In this document: piece after piece, positions 6,175 to 8,512 of the stretch
Position numbering within the stretch: position 1 is the first letter of the stretch
How the letters are laid out: every line of letters starts with the position of its first letter
NCBI GenBank assembly: GCA_023431405.1
Contig: JAEYVZ010000061.1
Location: forward strand, 1-8,512
Direction of reading: 5' to 3'
Source: Actinomycetes bacterium
GTDB taxonomy: Bacteria > Actinomycetota > Actinomycetes > Actinomycetales > Microbacteriaceae
Length of the DNA: 8,512 nt
Translations under genes and position numbers: made by a program
The notes under the pieces: generated by a model
The model's database searches: none
Told to the model about the DNA's origin: nothing
The model's input: the letters and a program-made list of their open reading frames with translations, nothing else

Positions 6175-7136
6175 GCGCGGGCCTCTGCGGCGAGCGCCAC
6201 GGAGCCCTGCTCGGCATCCCATCGGAGAGGCACGGGGTCTGCGATCACGCCGACGAAAGCTGCGCCCGAGCCGTTCTCGAAGGCGAGGAGCACCGCCTCG
6301 CCGGAGCGATCGTGCACGATGCGCCCCGCGTAGCGGGAGTCGTCGACGAGCAGCCGCGCCTGCGACGGATCGAACGGACCGGTCTCCGACGACACCGGCA
6401 CCTGCCAGATGCCGCCCCGACCTCCGGCGCGGCTGCCCGCGAGCGCCGGACCGTCGCACGAGAAGATCAGCACGTCATTGCCGTCGACGCGCGCGATCTG
6501 CGGCACCTCGAGGTGGGCGAAGCCCGCCCCGGGTTCGCTCAGCGGCGGTCGCACCTCCCAGTGTTCGAGGTCGGGCGAGACGGCGTGAGCGATGACACCG
6601 CGGTCGTCGCCCTCGCCCGCGCGCCCGCGCGCCGTGAGGAGCATGTGCCATCCGTCTCCGGCGGGGTCGGCGAACACCCACGGGTCGCGCCAGGCCTCCT
6701 CTCGCCAGGTGCCGTCGGCGAGCGTCTCGTACCACCGCGCGTCGGTCGTCACGACAGCAGCGCGCGACGGATGCCACGTGTGCAGGTCGGACGATGTCGC
6801 GACGCCGACGCTCTCGACGTTGGCGACGGAATCTTCGCTCACGAACCGGGAGCCCGTGTAGAACATGCGCCACAGGCCGTCGGAGCCCCGCACGACGCTC
6901 CCCGTCCACACCGCCGTCTCGTCGAAGCCGCCCGCCTCACCGGGAACGAGCACCGTGCCGAGGTCGTCCCAGGCGCGCAGGTCGTGCGACACGGCGTGCC
7001 CGATGCGTGCGTTCCGGTGGCGCAGCCTCTCGTCGCCCAGCGACGTCGGCGCGTGCAGATAGTAGAGGTGATACCGGTCGCCGTCGTCGGCGATCCAGAA
7101 GTCCCACACCCAGTGGTCTTCTCGTGCGAACGTCAT
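6171..7136 (-). CDS. Intracellular glycoside hydrolase, clan GH-J (GH32/GH68-like) five-bladed beta-propeller
   Basis: This probable glycosidase of the fructosidase superfamily has 321 residues. Motifs in order: W-V-W-D-F-W (9-14), where Asp12 sits at the place of the GH32 nucleophile, followed by DGDRYHLYYLHAP; AVWTGSVV (76-83), resembling the GH32 FSGSAV motif; W-R-D-P-W (149-153), the conserved RDP with Asp151 as transition-state stabiliser; and L-E-V-P (209-212), where Glu210 would be the acid/base. Blade-type repeats such as HAVSHDLRAW, VATSSDLHTW and HAVSPDLEHW are clear. No signal peptide and no C-terminal beta-sandwich of full GH32 enzymes are seen, so it is a bare propeller acting on imported sugar. 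The ATG at 7136 has AAGGA 8 bases upstream; a GTG at 7169 is less likely. It heads a unit with the serine hydrolase, under operator O2. A GH43-like specificity cannot be excluded. Confidence 0.85.
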   Translation of the reverse strand: MTFAREDHWVWDFWIADDGDRYHLYYLHAPTSLGDERLRHRNARIGHAVSHDLRAWDDLGTVLVPGEAGGFDETAVWTGSVVRGSDGLWRMFYTGSRFVSEDSVANVESVGVATSSDLHTWHPSRAAVVTTDARWYETLADGTWREEAWRDPWVFADPAGDGWHMLLTARGRAGEGDDRGVIAHAVSPDLEHWEVRPPLSEPGAGFAHLEVPQIARVDGNDVLIFSCDGPALAGSRAGGRGGIWQVPVSSETGPFDPSQARLLVDDSRYAGRIVHDRSGEAVLLAFENGSGAAFVGVIADPVPLRWDAEQGSVALAAEARA

Positions 7137-7144
7137 CGTGTCGA

Positions 7145-7149
7145 TCCTT
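7145..7149 (-). promoter_or_regulatory. Ribosome binding site deciding the ATG start of the glycosidase
   Basis: AAGGA on the - strand lies 8 bases before the ATG at 7136. It favours this start over the in-frame GTG at 7169, which would add 11 residues that look unrelated to the family. Confidence 0.65.
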
Positions 7150-7228
7150 GCCGGCGACGGAATGAGCACTGCACACCGTCACCCCGTAGAGTCGCGGGTG
7201 GCGGATGCCGTCGGAGGCATGCGCGGAC

Positions 7229-7257
7229 TGTTCCCGCTAAATGGGTTTAGCTACGAT
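7229..7257 (+). promoter_or_regulatory. Candidate promoter of the regulator gene
   Basis: TACGAT (7252-7257) is a four-of-six -10 directly after operator O2. The -35 position (TGTTCC, 7229-7234) is poor. If real, O2 fills the spacer and the gene is autorepressed. It overlaps the opposing glycosidase promoter. Confidence 0.35.
7236..7251. promoter_or_regulatory. LacI-type operator O2 between glycosidase and regulator genes
   Basis: GCTAAATGGGTTTAGC has perfect 6-bp arms GCTAAA/TTTAGC around TGGG. On the leftward strand it shares GCTAA and ATTTAGC with O1, 13 of 16 positions in all. It lies 4 bases past the candidate -10 of the glycosidase and immediately upstream of the candidate -10 of the regulator, so one site could repress both divergent transcripts. 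Binding by the adjacent regulator is inferred. Confidence 0.85.
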
Positions 7258-7284
7258 GGTTTCGCCTGCCGCCGGAGAAGTCAA
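7256..7284 (-). promoter_or_regulatory. Candidate promoter of the glycosidase/hydrolase unit
   Basis: TTGACT (7284-7279) is followed by a 17-base spacer and AACCAT (7261-7256), a weak -10 with three of six matches. The spacing from -35 and -10 to the operator is nearly the same as at the transporter promoter, which is the main support. The leader to the ATG would be about 110 bases; 7137-7235 contains only a weak ATGCC/GGCAT hairpin (7205-7220). Confidence 0.45.
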
Positions 7285-7311
7285 GCACGCCCCGCGCCGG
7301 GCACCATCAGC

Positions 7312-7317
7312 AGGAGG
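7312..7317 (+). promoter_or_regulatory. Ribosome binding site deciding the GTG start of the regulator
   Basis: AGGAGG (inside AGGAGGGAG) lies 10 bases before the GTG at 7328. This places the start here rather than at the in-frame ATGs at 7241 or 7256, of which the first would begin inside operator O2. Confidence 0.85.
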
Positions 7318-7327
7318 GAGAGCGTCC

Positions 7328-8338
7328 GTGTCCAGCAAGCGCGCAACGCTCGCCGACGTGGCCCGCCTGGCGGGACTGTCTCCCACGTCGGCCTCGATGA
7401 TCCTCAACGGGCGCCCGAACACCCGCCTGTCGCAAGACGCCCACGACCGCGTATTCGCCGCCGCCGAAGCGCTCGGCTACCGCCCCAACGTCGCCGCGCG
7501 AGGGCTCCGCACCGACAAGACCCTGACGATCGCCTTCATCTCCGACGTCGTCGCCACGACGCGGTTCGCGAGCGGGCTCATCCGCGGCGCCCTCGCCGCC
7601 GCCGAACAGGCCAACCACGTCATGCTCGTGCTCGAGACCGGCGGCGACCCCGCCCGCGAGAGCGAAGCCGTCGAAGCCGTCCTCGATCGGCAGGTCGACG
7701 GGATCATCTTCGCGAGCATGCGCGCGCGGGAGTTCTTCGTTCCCGACCTCCCCTCCTCCACCGGCGTGGTCATGCTCAACGCCACCAACCCGAAGCACCC
7801 CGCGGCCGTGCTGCCCGATGAGCACGGCGGGGGGCGCCGCGCCGTCGAACTGCTCGCCGAGCGCGGCCACCGCTCGATCGCGCTTCTCGGACAGAACGAC
7901 GAGGTGGAGCGAGACCTGTTCCGCTCGACGACCGTCGCGCGGCGCGTCGCCGGCATCCATGAGGGCATGGCCGCACACGGGCTCTCGTTCGTCGAAGAGG
8001 TGTCGATCTGGCTCTGGGAGCCCGACGACGGCTACCAGGCGACGGTCGACCTCCTCGAACGACGGCCCGACATCGGCGCGCTCCTGTGCATGAACGACCG
8101 GCTCGCCTTCGGCGCCTACCAGGCGATCCTCGAGTCCGGCCGCTCCATCCCGGGCAACATCTCCATCGTGTCGTTCGACAACGACGAGCTCGCCGCCTAC
8201 CTGCGCCCCGGCCTGACCACCGTGGCCCTGCCGCACGAGGCCATGGGCCGGCGCGCCGTCGAGATCCTGCTCTCCTCCGAACCCCATGGCGAGACCCTCA
8301 TCGAGATGCCGGCCGTCATCCGCTCGTCGATCGCCTGA
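7328..8338 (+). CDS. LacI-family transcriptional regulator of the sugar locus
   Basis: This DNA-binding repressor senses a sugar or its breakdown product. The product is 336 residues, standard for LacI proteins. The helix-turn-helix lies at 7-28 (TLADVARLAGLSPTSASMILNG), with recognition positions Pro19, Thr20 and Met24 in place of the more usual Lys/Tyr, Ala/Gln, Arg. The hinge helix with the minor-groove leucine follows at about 53-62 (PNVAARGLRT, Leu60). The periplasmic-binding-protein-like effector domain runs from about 66 to the end, with family marks DGIIFAS (124-130), LLCMNDRLAFGAYQAI (252-267), SFDNDELAAYLRPGLTTV (282-299) and PHEAMGRRAVEILL (302-315). GTG is chosen for its strong ribosome site and because the conserved domain begins there. 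It is divergent from the glycosidase with O2 in between, and a matching site lies before the transporter, so both units are its likely targets. The inducer is unknown. Confidence 0.95.
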   Translation: MSSKRATLADVARLAGLSPTSASMILNGRPNTRLSQDAHDRVFAAAEALGYRPNVAARGLRTDKTLTIAFISDVVATTRFASGLIRGALAAAEQANHVMLVLETGGDPARESEAVEAVLDRQVDGIIFASMRAREFFVPDLPSSTGVVMLNATNPKHPAAVLPDEHGGGRRAVELLAERGHRSIALLGQNDEVERDLFRSTTVARRVAGIHEGMAAHGLSFVEEVSIWLWEPDDGYQATVDLLERRPDIGALLCMNDRLAFGAYQAILESGRSIPGNISIVSFDNDELAAYLRPGLTTVALPHEAMGRRAVEILLSSEPHGETLIEMPAVIRSSIA

Positions 8339-8474
8339 TCTCGAGGGCCCGTCCGCGCCGGCGTGACCCCGGACCCGATCCGAGAAGAAAAACTTTCACC
8401 GACGACTGACGCGACGCTCCGACCTGCCGACAGTCAGGGAAGACGCATCTCCCCCAGGTGCGGCGACCCCCCAC

Positions 8475-8512
8475 ACGGGATCCCCCCCGATCCCGTCGGA
8501 TCCCCCCGGATC
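8475..8512. repeat. C-rich array with GATC every 10 bp
   Basis: GATC begins at 8479, 8489, 8499 and 8509, exactly 10 bases apart, with units GATCCCCCCC, GATCCCGTCG and GATCCCCCCG, and then the window ends. Within it ACGGGATC (8475-8482) and GATCCCGT (8489-8496) are inverted arms around six C. The intergenic stretch from 8339 to 8474 holds no gene; it has one A-rich patch (8382-8392) and only weak hairpins. The array may be part of the control region of a gene to the right, or a short tandem repeat; I do not recognise it. Confidence 0.7.

Noticed and set aside
4966..6333. Long + strand open frame opposite the serine hydrolase
   Set aside because: Same kind of shadow; the - strand shows the SxxK, Tyr and GHDGAGG motifs of a real enzyme.
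7241..7327. Upstream ATG starts (7241, 7256) for the LacI-type regulator
   Set aside because: They begin in or next to operator O2, lack a ribosome site and add residues before the conserved DNA-binding domain; GTG at 7328 has AGGAGG.
8351..8392. Possible terminator after the regulator gene
   Set aside because: Only a 5-bp stem (GTCCG/CGGAC) with a 14-base loop, followed by an A-rich patch and not a U tract.
8434..8512. Several GGA motifs, one in ACACGGGAT, resembling CsrA binding sites in a leader RNA
   Set aside because: The resemblance is short and explained by the GATCC repeats; no gene start follows inside the window to make it a leader.
8475..8512. CRISPR or other long repeat array
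   Set aside because: Units are only 10 bases with no spacers; no cas gene is present.

Overview
The window is high-GC DNA with actinobacterial character: GC-rich third codon positions, TGA as the stop of all eight genes, GTG starts on two of them, a lipoprotein sugar-binding protein, and compact flagellar hook genes. A motile Microbacteriaceae-type bacterium (Microbacterium or a relative) fits best. That assignment is inferred from gene content and style, since no rRNA or marker gene is present.

Left part (1-1611, + strand): the end of a flagellar hook operon, with the 3' part of flgD (hook cap) followed by complete flgE (hook protein). A strong 17-bp hairpin at 1624-1662 closes this unit. 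It lies between convergent genes, so it can serve the leftward sugar operon as well.

Centre (1693-7136, - strand): a carbohydrate uptake and catabolism locus in two leftward units. The first is a clan-J (GH32/GH68-like) five-bladed-propeller glycosidase whose stop overlaps the start of a beta-lactamase-fold serine hydrolase (ATGA). The second is a lipoprotein solute-binding protein, a MalF-type permease and a MalG-type permease, the two permeases also overlapping by ATGA. No transporter ATPase gene is present. Both enzymes lack signal peptides, so the logical flow is binding outside, import, then intracellular cleavage of a glycoside, possibly an acylated one, by the glycosidase and hydrolase. 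Fructoside chemistry is suggested by family only.

Right part (7328-8338, + strand): a divergent LacI-family regulator. Two closely related palindromes, TGCTAAATCGACTTAGCA at 4911-4928 and GCTAAATGGGTTTAGC at 7236-7251, sit just downstream of candidate -10 boxes of the two catabolic units, and the second also lies inside the regulator's own promoter region. Together they outline a self-contained, autoregulated local regulon.

Beyond the regulator (8339-8512) no gene is visible. The last 38 bases hold a C-rich array in which GATC recurs exactly every 10 bp up to the window edge. Other oddities are a perfect 17-bp hairpin inside the first codons of the MalF-type permease gene, a second palindrome abutting the transporter operator, and the position of the sugar locus directly after flgE, where flagellar genes would normally continue.
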